Of a stretch of 64,000 nucleotides of DNA, positions 45,502-54,326 are shown in pieces. Made by a program: the position numbers and the translations under genes. How positions within the stretch are numbered: position 1 is the stretch's first letter; every line of letters begins with the position of its first letter. The notes below the pieces were generated by a model that saw nothing but the letters and a program-made list of their open reading frames with translations, was not told where the DNA came from and did not search any database. The stretch covers positions 124,001 through 188,000 of the forward strand of contig JAJFHP010000057.1 in the NCBI GenBank assembly GCA_021775555.1, in the 5' to 3' direction. The DNA comes from Hyphomicrobiales bacterium (GTDB lineage Bacteria; Pseudomonadota; Alphaproteobacteria; Rhizobiales; Methyloligellaceae).

Positions 45502-47013
45502 ATGAAAAATTTCAAAGAAGTTGAAGCAACCCGGCGCGCGTATCATGCAGATGCCACCCTCAACAGCGTGCATCGTGCATCGCTTCTGGTGCCTGAGTTG
45601 CCCAATACAAATGTTGAGATTAGCTTTCTCAATCACTTCCTGATAAAACGGGACTTCAAGAAGGTGGCCTGCAGGGTCACAGCCATTGATGCGCAGGGAA
45701 ATCGTATCGAGAGCCGGCTCCATCCTGTTACGGAGCCGCGTGTCTATACGATACCTCTGACCGGTATGGTTGAGACTGAAGTTGTCACATATCTGGTGGA
45801 ATTTTTTGCGGCCGAAAATCTCTTTATTCCGTTCCCGGCGGTCATGGTGAACCATCGCGGCGATGGTTTCGTCAATACGGTGCACGCATTCAACCGCGTT
45901 CTCAACGATGTGTTTGAGGATGACTCAGTCAATGCAACCTCCATAGCGGAAGCATCCATCGATGTTTCATTGGGAGATGACATCGACACGGTTGCCTATT
46001 TCATGGCGGGTCAACAGCCCTGCAAAGGGGATGTCGAGCTTGAGTTGTCGGTCAATGGTGAAACGCGTACCGCCAAGGTTCCCGTTGACGTGGCGCGTTT
46101 TCAGCGCAAGCCGCTTTCGCTGAAGCAGGCATTTCCGGGCATCAATACCGATGGCGGCGTCTTAAAAATCCGTCAACCCCAACAGTTCATGTTCTACGGA
46201 CGGATGTTTGTCGCGATGGAACGTTCTGATGGGTCCTTCTCTGGAAATCATAGCTACTACGACATGTCGCATGTCGAGGAATATTGGGACGATGCACGGC
46301 CTTCGACACGGATCTACCCCTTCTTTCAGGCGTTCGAAAACAAGCTGCGTATGTATCCGATCATGTCGCCTGGTGAACTGGAAATCGCGGTTGAATTTTT
46401 CAATGGTGCAGGAGGATCACTGGGAACTGCTAATGTTGGGAAACTGAAAAACCCCTCTTCAGAATATATCGATTTTTCAATCGATGAAGGCGCGTCCTCT
46501 ATGGGGATCGAACGCAGTGATATTACAGGATTTGTTGTGACCGCCACTCCAGCGTCCGGAAATACACCAACCCGTGTGAACCATCAGCTGGTTTATTGTG
46601 ATCGGGGTGAAAACAGTCAGTTGGCGGCATCTGTGAATGTATCTCTATTCAATCCCAATATTTTTCAACCCAAGAAGAAAAAAGGCCTCACATGGGGACA
46701 AGCTACTGTGGGTGATGATGTTTCCACCACGCTTGGCATTGTCCGTAATTTTCCTGAGGGCGAAACAGAAAATGTTCAGGTCTGTTTTTATTCAGAAGCT
46801 GGCGAAATCCTCGTTCAGGACTACGAGCTTCCTCCAACAGGCTCTATCATTCTGGATGTTGCGGAGCTCGTGTCTGAGCATATAGACACCGGATCGGAGT
46901 CAGATCCGCATAATATTTGGTATGAAGTACGCTCTGAGCGTCCGGACATTTCGGCTTTTGTCGCGTCTCGTCATGGCGCAACGGGCCATTGCACTGGCGA
47001 GCACTCTTACTGA
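45502..47013 (+). CDS. Protein of unknown function, 503 aa, beta-rich
   Basis: 503 residues without signal peptide, membrane segment or known catalytic motif. Alternating hydrophobic patterns (VEISFLNHFLIKRDF, VYTIPLTGMVETEVVTYLVEF, QFMFYGRMFVAMERSDGSF, IWYEVRSERPDISAFVASRHG) suggest stacked beta-sandwich domains. There is a conserved-looking HSYYDMSHVEEYW segment at about residue 250 and a final HGATGHCTGEHSY with clustered His/Cys residues. It lies in line with the TylF-type and MaoC-SDR genes, 15 bases after the former. I cannot name a function; a scaffold or carbohydrate-binding partner of the acyl module is one idea. Confidence 0.78.
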   Translation: MKNFKEVEATRRAYHADATLNSVHRASLLVPELPNTNVEISFLNHFLIKRDFKKVACRVTAIDAQGNRIESRLHPVTEPRVYTIPLTGMVETEVVTYLVEFFAAENLFIPFPAVMVNHRGDGFVNTVHAFNRVLNDVFEDDSVNATSIAEASIDVSLGDDIDTVAYFMAGQQPCKGDVELELSVNGETRTAKVPVDVARFQRKPLSLKQAFPGINTDGGVLKIRQPQQFMFYGRMFVAMERSDGSFSGNHSYYDMSHVEEYWDDARPSTRIYPFFQAFENKLRMYPIMSPGELEIAVEFFNGAGGSLGTANVGKLKNPSSEYIDFSIDEGASSMGIERSDITGFVVTATPASGNTPTRVNHQLVYCDRGENSQLAASVNVSLFNPNIFQPKKKKGLTWGQATVGDDVSTTLGIVRNFPEGETENVQVCFYSEAGEILVQDYELPPTGSIILDVAELVSEHIDTGSESDPHNIWYEVRSERPDISAFVASRHGATGHCTGEHSY

Positions 47014-47188
47014 GGCAAAAAACAATCAGGTTATCTCCCAGGCGAAGGTGTTGGTGCTATCTTCCTGGTGGGATACATGACCGGAATGGTTGTTAGAGCG
47101 TAATCAACCCACTCCTGACCTCATAAATCAGCTGCATTAAGCGAATGATCGTTGAAACCACACCATATTCCTGCACTGGACTACGAGG

Positions 47189-48397
47189 GTGACTGATCTG
47201 CCAGCTATAGGTGACAGCAAGAGCATTTCGATTGATGTGTCGGAGGGTCTTGTTGAGGCCTTTGCAGAGTTCAGTGGTGATCGAAATCCGCTCCACCTTG
47301 ATGATGACTTTGCACGAGAACTGGGATTCGCCGGCAGGGTGATCCATGGAATGAGTTATGCCAGCTTCCTGTCAACATTGATCGGAATGCATCTGCCCGG
47401 TCATGGAGCCTTGTGGGCCTCTCAAACCATCCGGTTTTCCGCTCCGGCATTTATAGGTGATCAAATCGAGTTGAGTGGAACGGTTACAAGGGTCGATACA
47501 CCAACAAGAACCGTTCGGATGAGTGTCGAAGCTGTCAATCAGAATGGCGAACATTTGATGGCGGGCGAAAGTGAAATTGTCATGCCACGCTCAAAAGGCG
47601 AATTGTTACCCGAAGGCAAGGCGAGCACTTCAGGGGCAGCAGATAAAAGTCAGTCAGGTGTCAGGGTTGCAATTTTAGCTGGCGCATCAGGAGACCTTGG
47701 ATCGGCAATAGCTAAGACATTATCTGCAGCAGGGTATAGCGTTGCGCTGGGTGGCCGGCGCATATCAAAGCTTGAAGCATTGGCGACCTCACTCAATGCG
47801 ACAGGGAGCAAATGTCTCCCGGTGGCGCTTGATCTGAGAGACGACAAATCCGTTGCTGCGGCCATTGAAGCTACAAACCAGTCACTGGGCTCCGTTTCCC
47901 TGGTTGTACATTGCGCGACTCTCGGATTGGAAAATTTGGCGGCCAAAGATCTGACACAAGAAACTCTCGCAGCAAATCTGGATGTGCAGGCCGGTGGGCT
48001 GTTGCGCCTGTTCAATGGAACGATTGATGGTATGTGCCAACGCGGTGACGGGCAGTTTATTTATATTGGCTCGACTGCAACTCAGGGACCTCCTCCCAAA
48101 GGACTGGCGGCTTATACGGCAGCCAAGGCATCTGGCAAGTCGCTTGCACGCTCGATTGGTCTTGAATATGCCCATGCCGGAGTGAGATCTAATATCGTCT
48201 CACCATACTTTCTGGATACGGGGCTTAATGCTCATGTTAGCGAAAAAGCGCGCATGTTGGCTTCGGCACGAACCCCATTGCGGCGTCTTGCAAACCTTGA
48301 GGAAGTGGCCTCGATGGTTTCTTTCCTCGCCTCTGATACGAGTAATTTTGTCAACGGACATGATTTGATTGTCGATGGTGGAGTCACGATGGCTTAG
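47189..48397 (+). CDS. Fused MaoC-like hydratase and SDR ketoreductase
   Basis: 402 residues from a GTG at 47189. Residues 1-140 are a MaoC/hot-dog hydratase with the catalytic Asp/His loop SGDRNPLHLDDDFAREL and GRVIHGMSYASFL. Residues 155-402 are a classical SDR: AILAGASGDLGSAIAKTL (nucleotide site), IGSTATQGPP, catalytic Tyr/Lys in AYTAAKASGKSLARSIG, and a FabG-like end VNGHDLIVDGGVTMA. Together these would reduce a 3-ketoacyl thioester and dehydrate or hydrate the 3-hydroxyacyl product, the middle steps of fatty-acid-like chain building. With an ACP gene 1.9 kb downstream, a short 3-hydroxyacyl or enoyl decoration for a sugar is likely. Confidence 0.88.
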   Translation: MTDLPAIGDSKSISIDVSEGLVEAFAEFSGDRNPLHLDDDFARELGFAGRVIHGMSYASFLSTLIGMHLPGHGALWASQTIRFSAPAFIGDQIELSGTVTRVDTPTRTVRMSVEAVNQNGEHLMAGESEIVMPRSKGELLPEGKASTSGAADKSQSGVRVAILAGASGDLGSAIAKTLSAAGYSVALGGRRISKLEALATSLNATGSKCLPVALDLRDDKSVAAAIEATNQSLGSVSLVVHCATLGLENLAAKDLTQETLAANLDVQAGGLLRLFNGTIDGMCQRGDGQFIYIGSTATQGPPPKGLAAYTAAKASGKSLARSIGLEYAHAGVRSNIVSPYFLDTGLNAHVSEKARMLASARTPLRRLANLEEVASMVSFLASDTSNFVNGHDLIVDGGVTMA

Positions 48398-48449
48398 AGA
48401 GCCTGCGTTTAATCCTCCTATCCTTGAGCCTATCAAACGACCAAAAATA

Positions 48450-50249
48450 ATGTCTTCACCCAGCCCATCATTGGAAGAGCTCCTGCTGGATTTCGAGCGG
48501 CAATCACTTGCTCGTTGTGAGCTAATGAAGGAATTGGATAGCACGCCTACAACGCTGTCCTATCTGAAATATGGCCAGTTGTTGCCTGAGCCCCTGAAGC
48601 CAAGAAAAATTGCACTGCTTACACCCTTTACGCTTGAAACGATCCGTCCGTTTTTGGATGTGGAATGCTATCTGTCAGGATGGCGTTGTGATCCGGTGTT
48701 CTACCAATACAGTCAGTGGCAACCAGCACTGTTTGATCTGGCCGGTGACGAAAGTTGTGATGTTGATGCGGTGTTGTTGTTGCTTGATGACGCCACCCTG
48801 ATTGAGGGTCTGGGAGAGACGCCAGCCAAGGCTGCTTCTGCATTATTGGGAATGCTTGAGGCATTTCGAAATTCTTCGCAGATACCATTATTCCTGGGGC
48901 CTGCGCCATCTCGACCGCACGATGGATCCTTGCCCCAAACCGTGGCTGAGAACGGTCGTTCATTAGCCATGGTCCAGGCTGCCAATTCAGCGCTGGTGAA
49001 TTTTACTGATAAGGCGAAAGATACATATCTGATCAATTTCCCCGAGACCGTGACAGAACTCGGTGCAGGCTGGCATGATCCTAAAGCTTTCGCTGCAAAC
49101 TTGTCTTACCTGACGCATTCGGGGCTGAGGGTGCTGGCTCGAGATATAGCCCGTACGGTTGGCCCTTTGTTTGTGCCACCGCGCAAAGTGCTTGTGACCG
49201 ATCTCGACAACACATTTTGGGGCGGCATCGTTGGCGAAGACGGGATAGAAGGGGTTCTGCTTGGCCCCCAGGGCAAGGGTGCACCCTACAAAAAATACCA
49301 GCAATTTCTTTGTCAGTTACGTGAAACCGGAACATTGCTAGCCATAGCTTCCAAAAACAATCTTGATGATGCACGTGCTGTTTTTGGAGAGCGAGCCGAC
49401 GATTTGTCCGTTGGCTGGGACAAGTTCAGCGCGGTCCGCATCGACTGGAATGACAAAGCTGAAAACCTGATTCAGATTTCAGACGAGCTGGGTTTGGGGC
49501 TGGATGCATTCGTATTTGTTGATGACAGCCCGGTCGAGTGTGAACGCGTAAGACAAGCTTTACCAATGGTTACGGTCATCCAGGCTGGTGATGGTGTTGA
49601 TGGTTTGCCGGAACGAATAGCAGCAAGCCGGGCCTTCGATATTTTGTCTGTATCAGATGATGACAGAGAGCGGGCGGGCAGGTATCAGACCGACCGGCAG
49701 AGATCCGAGGCTAAAAATACAGCAGGTAATGTGAATGATTTCCTGGCGTCTCTGGACCTGACACTCACTGTTGACGTGCTTGATGATGAGAACCGTGAGC
49801 GGGCGCATCAGTTGATGAATAAGACCAACCAGTTTCATCTCACCCTTGAGAGGCCAACGCCTGTCGATTTGTTCCAACGGGCTGAAGGCAACAATGAAAT
49901 CTACTGCGTTAAGCTTCGAGACAAATTCGGCGACTACGGTATTATCGCCGTCCTTGAGCTGGAGCCACAGGACAAGGCAATTGATATACGGAATTTGGTT
50001 ATTAGCTGCAGGGCCCTGGGACGACATGTGGAAGATGCCCTTGTTGCGTTTGCTGGGATTAGGGCAAGGCAAAAGGGATTGAGTTCAGTAAAAACGCAAT
50101 TCGTGGCAGGACCTCGAAATCAGCAGGTACCAGAAGCATTAGGGCGTATAGGTTTTTCCCAATCTGGCGAGGCTGAGGGTCAGACCCAGTACGTATTGTC
50201 GTCAGGTGAGACAACTACGTCTTGGCCCGAATATTTGAAATTGGATTGA
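48450..50249 (+). CDS. FkbH-like protein (HAD-IIIC phosphatase plus GNAT-like domain)
   Basis: 599 residues from the ATG at 48450; in-frame starts back to 48369 overlap the previous gene. An N-terminal SGNH-like part (LLTPFTLETIRPFLDVECYL) is followed by the HAD motif I VTDLDNTFWGGIVGEDG (DLDNT at 251-255), ASKNNLDDA (motif II region) and FVFVDDSPVECERVR (motif III), then a GNAT-like C-terminus (AHQLMNKTNQFHLT, RFxxNRNLVISCRALGRHVED-type region). FkbH enzymes take 1,3-bisphosphoglycerate, dephosphorylate it, and load a D-glyceryl group onto an ACP. The ACP gene follows within 20 bases, supporting this reading. Confidence 0.92.
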   Translation: MSSPSPSLEELLLDFERQSLARCELMKELDSTPTTLSYLKYGQLLPEPLKPRKIALLTPFTLETIRPFLDVECYLSGWRCDPVFYQYSQWQPALFDLAGDESCDVDAVLLLLDDATLIEGLGETPAKAASALLGMLEAFRNSSQIPLFLGPAPSRPHDGSLPQTVAENGRSLAMVQAANSALVNFTDKAKDTYLINFPETVTELGAGWHDPKAFAANLSYLTHSGLRVLARDIARTVGPLFVPPRKVLVTDLDNTFWGGIVGEDGIEGVLLGPQGKGAPYKKYQQFLCQLRETGTLLAIASKNNLDDARAVFGERADDLSVGWDKFSAVRIDWNDKAENLIQISDELGLGLDAFVFVDDSPVECERVRQALPMVTVIQAGDGVDGLPERIAASRAFDILSVSDDDRERAGRYQTDRQRSEAKNTAGNVNDFLASLDLTLTVDVLDDENRERAHQLMNKTNQFHLTLERPTPVDLFQRAEGNNEIYCVKLRDKFGDYGIIAVLELEPQDKAIDIRNLVISCRALGRHVEDALVAFAGIRARQKGLSSVKTQFVAGPRNQQVPEALGRIGFSQSGEAEGQTQYVLSSGETTTSWPEYLKLD

Positions 50250-50268
50250 TCGACAGAATGGAAAAATC

Positions 50269-50532
50269 ATGACGCGTGATGAAGTTGCAGAACAGCTACG
50301 GACTATCTTCGCGGCAGTATTACAATTGTCGCCTGAGGCTGTTGGCCCCGAGCTTTCGCCCGACACATGCGAAGCTTGGGATTCACTTCATCATATTCAT
50401 CTGATGAGCGCGATAGATGAAACCTTTGGCATCACGCTCGATATCGAACAGCAGATTGAAATACTCACGTTCAATCTTGGTGTCGAGGTAGTTTATGAGG
50501 AGCTTCAAGGGGCTGATGCGGTTGGCGTGTGA
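50269..50532 (+). CDS. Acyl carrier protein
   Basis: 87 residues. The phosphopantetheine serine is Ser39 in CEAWDSLHHIHLM, the DSL motif, within the usual four-helix pattern (VAEQLRTIFAAVLQL, then ISADETFGI-type helix III MSAIDETFGITL). Acidic overall. It starts 20 bases after the FkbH-like gene and should be that enzyme's acyl acceptor. ACPs of this type in O-antigen and flagellar glycan loci carry glyceryl or hydroxyacyl groups for sugar modification. Confidence 0.93.
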   Translation: MTRDEVAEQLRTIFAAVLQLSPEAVGPELSPDTCEAWDSLHHIHLMSAIDETFGITLDIEQQIEILTFNLGVEVVYEELQGADAVGV

Positions 50533-50589
50533 GAGATTGGCGGGAATGCGTACTGTGAAATCCCTCGTTGTTTCGCTAATAGTTATACT

Positions 50590-51636
50590 ATGAAGAAACT
50601 GGCACTCTTTCGGGCTGATGCGGGGCCAGACATAGGAATAGGCCACGTCATGCGATGCGCGATCATTGCGAACGAGTTGGCTCAAAATGGTTATGAATGC
50701 CGCTTTGCGACGGTCAGCAAGTCTCTGACGAACATTCCTGACGATGACAAGATGCTGGAACCGATTGAGATTGATCCAGCAGCTGACCCAGCTTCTCAGC
50801 TTGAAGCTATGCGCGCAGAAGTATCATTCGCGGACCTGCTCGTTGTTGATCACTATGGACTGGAGGCTGATTTCGAAACGGCGGCACGCGACTGGTGCGG
50901 AAAATTGATGGTGATTGATGACTTCACCCATCGCAGTCATGATTGCGATCTGTATTTGAATTTTTCTATTGATTTGAGCCTTTCAGATATCACAGGTCTG
51001 CTGCCCTCTAATTGCAAAAAACTCCTGGGCCCTCTCTTCGCGCCGTTGCGAAAAGAATATTCAGAAGCACGGTCGCGTTGTTTGCCACGGCCCAAGCGCC
51101 CAGCAAGACAGTTGCTGATAACCCTTGGTGGGGGGAATTTTCGGAATGTTGTATTAATGGTGCTCGAGGGCCTTTCAAAATCGAGCATCACATTTGAGAT
51201 TGATCTGATTCTGACGGGGGTTAAAGCCGCCACTGATGTCTGTACGCGTGCTCGTGATTTGGGTGCGGTCTTACACAACCATGTTCCCAATCTTGCCGCT
51301 TTGATAGAAAAAGCCGACATCTGTATTGGAGCTGGTGGAATGACGACCTGGGATCGTGCGTGCCTTGGACTGCCGACGCTGATGATTGAACTCTCAGATA
51401 ATCAAAAAAGAAATATATCCGGTCTACAGAACGCCGGAGCTGCAATTGAGGTGGATGCCTCATCATCAGACGCGATTGCAGTTGCCCTGGCTTCCCTTGC
51501 CAATGATGAGGACAAGTTGGCCTCCATGTCAGCGGCGGGCGCAGCCTTGTGCGATGGACAGGGAGCTGGGCGGATAGTAGATGCTATCGTGGAACATACT
51601 AGTGTGAGTACCAATGAGCTTCCGGCATCTAAATGA
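50590..51636 (+). CDS. pseG: UDP-2,4-diacetamido-2,4,6-trideoxy-AltNAc hydrolase, PseG
   Basis: 348 residues. The N-terminal GT-B-like part has FRADAGPDIGIGHVMRCAIIA, with the diagnostic G-x-GHxxRC catalytic His string, then LLVVDHYGLEADFE, LMVIDDFTHRSHDCDLYLN, LLGPLFAPLRKEY, LLITLGGGNFRNV, and the donor-binding end ADICIGAGGMTTWDRACLGLP. This is PseG, which removes UDP from the PseB/PseC/PseH product to free the hexose for the synthase. Its stop overlaps the relic of the pseI gene as ATGA, preserving the usual pse operon order. Confidence 0.93.
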   Translation: MKKLALFRADAGPDIGIGHVMRCAIIANELAQNGYECRFATVSKSLTNIPDDDKMLEPIEIDPAADPASQLEAMRAEVSFADLLVVDHYGLEADFETAARDWCGKLMVIDDFTHRSHDCDLYLNFSIDLSLSDITGLLPSNCKKLLGPLFAPLRKEYSEARSRCLPRPKRPARQLLITLGGGNFRNVVLMVLEGLSKSSITFEIDLILTGVKAATDVCTRARDLGAVLHNHVPNLAALIEKADICIGAGGMTTWDRACLGLPTLMIELSDNQKRNISGLQNAGAAIEVDASSSDAIAVALASLANDEDKLASMSAAGAALCDGQGAGRIVDAIVEHTSVSTNELPASK

Positions 51637-51797
51637 GTAAGCCACATAGCCTGACCATTGCAGGACACAATAACAGCGTGTCGGAACCGCTCTACGTGAT
51701 TGCCGAGATGTCGTGCAATAACAACGGGAGCCTTAATCATGTACTTGCTAGGGAAGCATTAGGCCAAACCGGTTTCTTTCGTGGTGAAGGCGCATGA
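51633..51797 (+). pseudogene. Relic of pseudaminic acid synthase PseI (54 codons)
   Basis: The ATG overlaps the pseG stop (ATGA) and its TGA overlaps the next ATG (ATGA), as in an intact operon. Residues 18-34 read EPLYVIAEMSCNNNGSL, the N-terminal strand of PseI (xxIIAEMSxNHN), with the conserved His replaced by Asn (NNN). After residue 38 the sequence (REALGQTGFFRGEGA) has no resemblance to the family, and the barrel and SAF domain are missing. A large internal deletion that kept both ends is the simplest explanation. Expected length is about 350 residues. It cannot be catalytically active. Confidence 0.75.
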
Positions 51798-52984
51798 AGC
51801 CGATCGCGATCATTCAGGCGCGGATGACGTCAACCCGGCTCCCCGGGAAAGTCCTGGCCGATTTGGCGGGCAAGCCCTTGCTTGAACGAATGCTGGAGCG
51901 CGTTTCTACTTCTCGTAAACTCAAGGGTATCGTCGTTGCGACCACATCCAACACGGATGATGATGCTATTGTGGGGCTTGCAGAGCGCTTCGGTGCTGGC
52001 GTGTTTCGTGGGGATGAGATGGATGTCCTTGGCCGCATGCACGAAACTGCTCTCCAGGTCGGAGCCGATCCGATCATCCGCCTCACAGCGGATTGCCCGA
52101 TGTCGGATCCTTCGGTGATAGATGCAGCTCTGGAGCTGTATCAAGATGGTGGAGCGGATTATGTCTCGAATTGCATGAGACGGACTTATCCAGACGGCCT
52201 GGATGTTGAGGTCATGTCATTTGCTGCTCTTGGGCAGGCACACCGCGAAGCGCAGAACAGTACTTTGAGAGAGCATGTGACGCCTTATATTCGGGGCAAT
52301 ATGCCGGAGCTTGGAACAGGTGCTTTCAAGCGTGTTGACCTTCTAGCCGAGGCGGATTTTGGCCATGTCCGTTTTACGATCGACACCGAAAATGATTTGA
52401 AGAATATGCGGTGGCTGTTTGAGAGACTGCCGGATAGTTTTCATTGGCTTGACGCAGTTGCTCTCGCATCACGTGAACCTGAAAACCTGCCTGTTACGTG
52501 CCCTCCGATGGAAATCGACAGCATTGAGTTGCGTGAAGCCAGGGCAAGTTATTCAGAACTTTTGTTCAGGTGGCTGAATGAAACTGACAGGCTTGGGTCA
52601 TCTCTGTCAACACTGTCGCCAGTTTCCTGGAAGGAGCACCAAGCCTGGCTCAAGACTTATCTGGAGAATGAACATGGCTGGTTGGCGATAGCCTTTCATG
52701 ATGGTCTGCCGGCGGGTCAGGTGCGGTTGGATCATGAAAGCAATACGACCGTGATTTCGATATATGTCGACAAGCTATTCCGTGGCAGAAATGTTGGTAA
52801 GGCCATAATTTTTGAAGGCTGCCGTCAGGCTGCACAGCGTTGGCCGAATATCCCGGTGGTGGCGCGGGTCAGAAGTGATAACCAGCAATCACTTGGTTTT
52901 TTTGAATCCTGCGGCTTTGTTGTTATCGAGACGAAAGACGATCACTTTGTTCTGCGCCCGAGTGATGAGAAAAAAAAGCTGTGA
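51794..52984 (+). CDS. SpsF-like cytidylyltransferase fused to a GNAT domain (PseF-PseH type)
   Basis: 396 residues. Residues 1-235 are a nucleotidyltransferase: AIIQARMTSTRLPGKVLADLAGKPLLERML, quoted in part as QARMTSTRLPGK (nucleotide-binding), VVATTSNTDDDAI, IIRLTADCPMSDPSVID (metal Asp) and RFTIDTENDLKNMR. Residues 240-396 are a GNAT domain: SIELREARASYSELLFRWLN, GQVRLDHESNTTVISIYVD, then FRGRNVGKAIIFEGCRQAA (acetyl-CoA loop) and SDNQQSLGFFESCGF. The two activities fit CMP-pseudaminate synthesis (PseF) and 4-amino-sugar acetylation (PseH) in one chain. This is likely but not certain, because SpsF-type enzymes may have other substrates. Confidence 0.82.
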   Translation: MKPIAIIQARMTSTRLPGKVLADLAGKPLLERMLERVSTSRKLKGIVVATTSNTDDDAIVGLAERFGAGVFRGDEMDVLGRMHETALQVGADPIIRLTADCPMSDPSVIDAALELYQDGGADYVSNCMRRTYPDGLDVEVMSFAALGQAHREAQNSTLREHVTPYIRGNMPELGTGAFKRVDLLAEADFGHVRFTIDTENDLKNMRWLFERLPDSFHWLDAVALASREPENLPVTCPPMEIDSIELREARASYSELLFRWLNETDRLGSSLSTLSPVSWKEHQAWLKTYLENEHGWLAIAFHDGLPAGQVRLDHESNTTVISIYVDKLFRGRNVGKAIIFEGCRQAAQRWPNIPVVARVRSDNQQSLGFFESCGFVVIETKDDHFVLRPSDEKKKL

Positions 52985-54285
52985 CCGGAAAGATAGAAAA
53001 TTTTTCTGAATCCGAACGCCTTTACCAGCGTGCCTTGGAGGTCATACCGACCGCCAGCCAGACATTTTCGAAATCTGCGATGAATTATGTGCGAGGCGCG
53101 AGTCCCCTCTTCGCCGATCGAGGAGAGGGAGGACGGCTGTGGGATGTGGACGATAATCTCTATATCGATTTCGTACTCGGGCTCCTGCCCATCGTGCTTG
53201 GGTACAGCGATCCTGACGTGGATAAGGCGATCACTTTGCAGCTTGAGCGGGGAATTACCCTGTCGCTCGCCACAGAATTGGAGATCGAGCTTGCTGAGAG
53301 ACTAGTAAAGCTCATCCCGTGCGCCGAAATGGTTCGTTTTGGAAAGAACGGAACGGATGGCACATCAGCCGCGGTACGCATCGCGCGTGCCGCCACAGGC
53401 CGGGATATCATTGTCGTCTGCGGCTATCACGGTTGGCAGGACTGGTATATCGGCTCAACGACGCGGCATCTGGGTGTGCCCGAAGCAGTACGCGATCTGA
53501 CGAAGACCTTTCCCTATAACGATGCTGCTGCTCTTGAGTATTTGCTTAACGAGAACAAGGACAAGGTTGCCGCCATCGTGCTGGAACCGATGGCTTTGAC
53601 GCAGCCAGAACCTGGTTTTCTGGAAGCCGTCCGGGATCTTGCTACACGCCACGAAGTGGTGCTGGTCTTCGACGAGATCATAACCGGGTTCCGAATTGGT
53701 ATGGGCGGGGCCCAGAGCGAATTTGGCGTGACACCTGATATTGGGGTTTTCGGCAAGGCCATGGCGAACGGCATGCCCATATCAGCCATCACCGGGCGGC
53801 GCGATCTGATGCGCTATTTCGAGGATATTTTCATCTCGGGTACATTTGGCGGAGAGGCGCTTTCACTAGCGGCCTCTCTTGCGACGCTCAACAAGATGGA
53901 AGAGCAGAATGTGCCGCAAAAATTGAAAGCGATCGGTTCTGGTCTATGCAACCAGATTACAGAGAAACTTTCACAAGCCGGACTTGGTGAAACCTATTCA
54001 CGTGTTGGCGGGGACTGGTGGCCCGGTTTTGTTCCCAACCCGGACAGCGACAAGGATCCAATTCTGCTGACGAGCTTATTGCGCCAGGAACTGATAGCAA
54101 ACGGTGTTCTTATGGGCACGACGCTTAATCTCTGCCTTGCTCACACCGAACCTGGTCTCATCGATGAGACGGTTTCAGCATTCGGCAAGGCATTGGCGAG
54201 CGTAGCCGAAGCGCTCGACGCTCCAGACCCGTGGCTGCTTCTTCGCGGCGAACCCATTCGTCCCGTATTTTCGGTACGCAGTTGA
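52981..54285 (+). CDS. Class III PLP aminotransferase (glutamate-1-semialdehyde aminotransferase-like)
   Basis: 434 residues from a GTG at 52981, overlapping the upstream stop as GTGA. Motifs: RGASPLFADRGEGGRLWDVD at the start, FGKNGTDGTSAAVRIARAATG, CGYHGWQDWYIGS, VFDEIITGFRIG (PLP Asp) and catalytic Lys259 in IGVFGKAMANGMPISAITG. Similar to HemL and to aminotransferases found in flagellin and polysaccharide glycosylation loci beside spsF, where the substrate is probably a sugar or its aldehyde rather than glutamate-1-semialdehyde. A true hemL is expected elsewhere in the genome. Substrate unknown. Confidence 0.88.
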   Translation: MTGKIENFSESERLYQRALEVIPTASQTFSKSAMNYVRGASPLFADRGEGGRLWDVDDNLYIDFVLGLLPIVLGYSDPDVDKAITLQLERGITLSLATELEIELAERLVKLIPCAEMVRFGKNGTDGTSAAVRIARAATGRDIIVVCGYHGWQDWYIGSTTRHLGVPEAVRDLTKTFPYNDAAALEYLLNENKDKVAAIVLEPMALTQPEPGFLEAVRDLATRHEVVLVFDEIITGFRIGMGGAQSEFGVTPDIGVFGKAMANGMPISAITGRRDLMRYFEDIFISGTFGGEALSLAASLATLNKMEEQNVPQKLKAIGSGLCNQITEKLSQAGLGETYSRVGGDWWPGFVPNPDSDKDPILLTSLLRQELIANGVLMGTTLNLCLAHTEPGLIDETVSAFGKALASVAEALDAPDPWLLLRGEPIRPVFSVRS

Positions 54286-54326
54286 CAACACATCACAAGA
54301 CCAAATCTTCAACCGTGAGCATCTCC

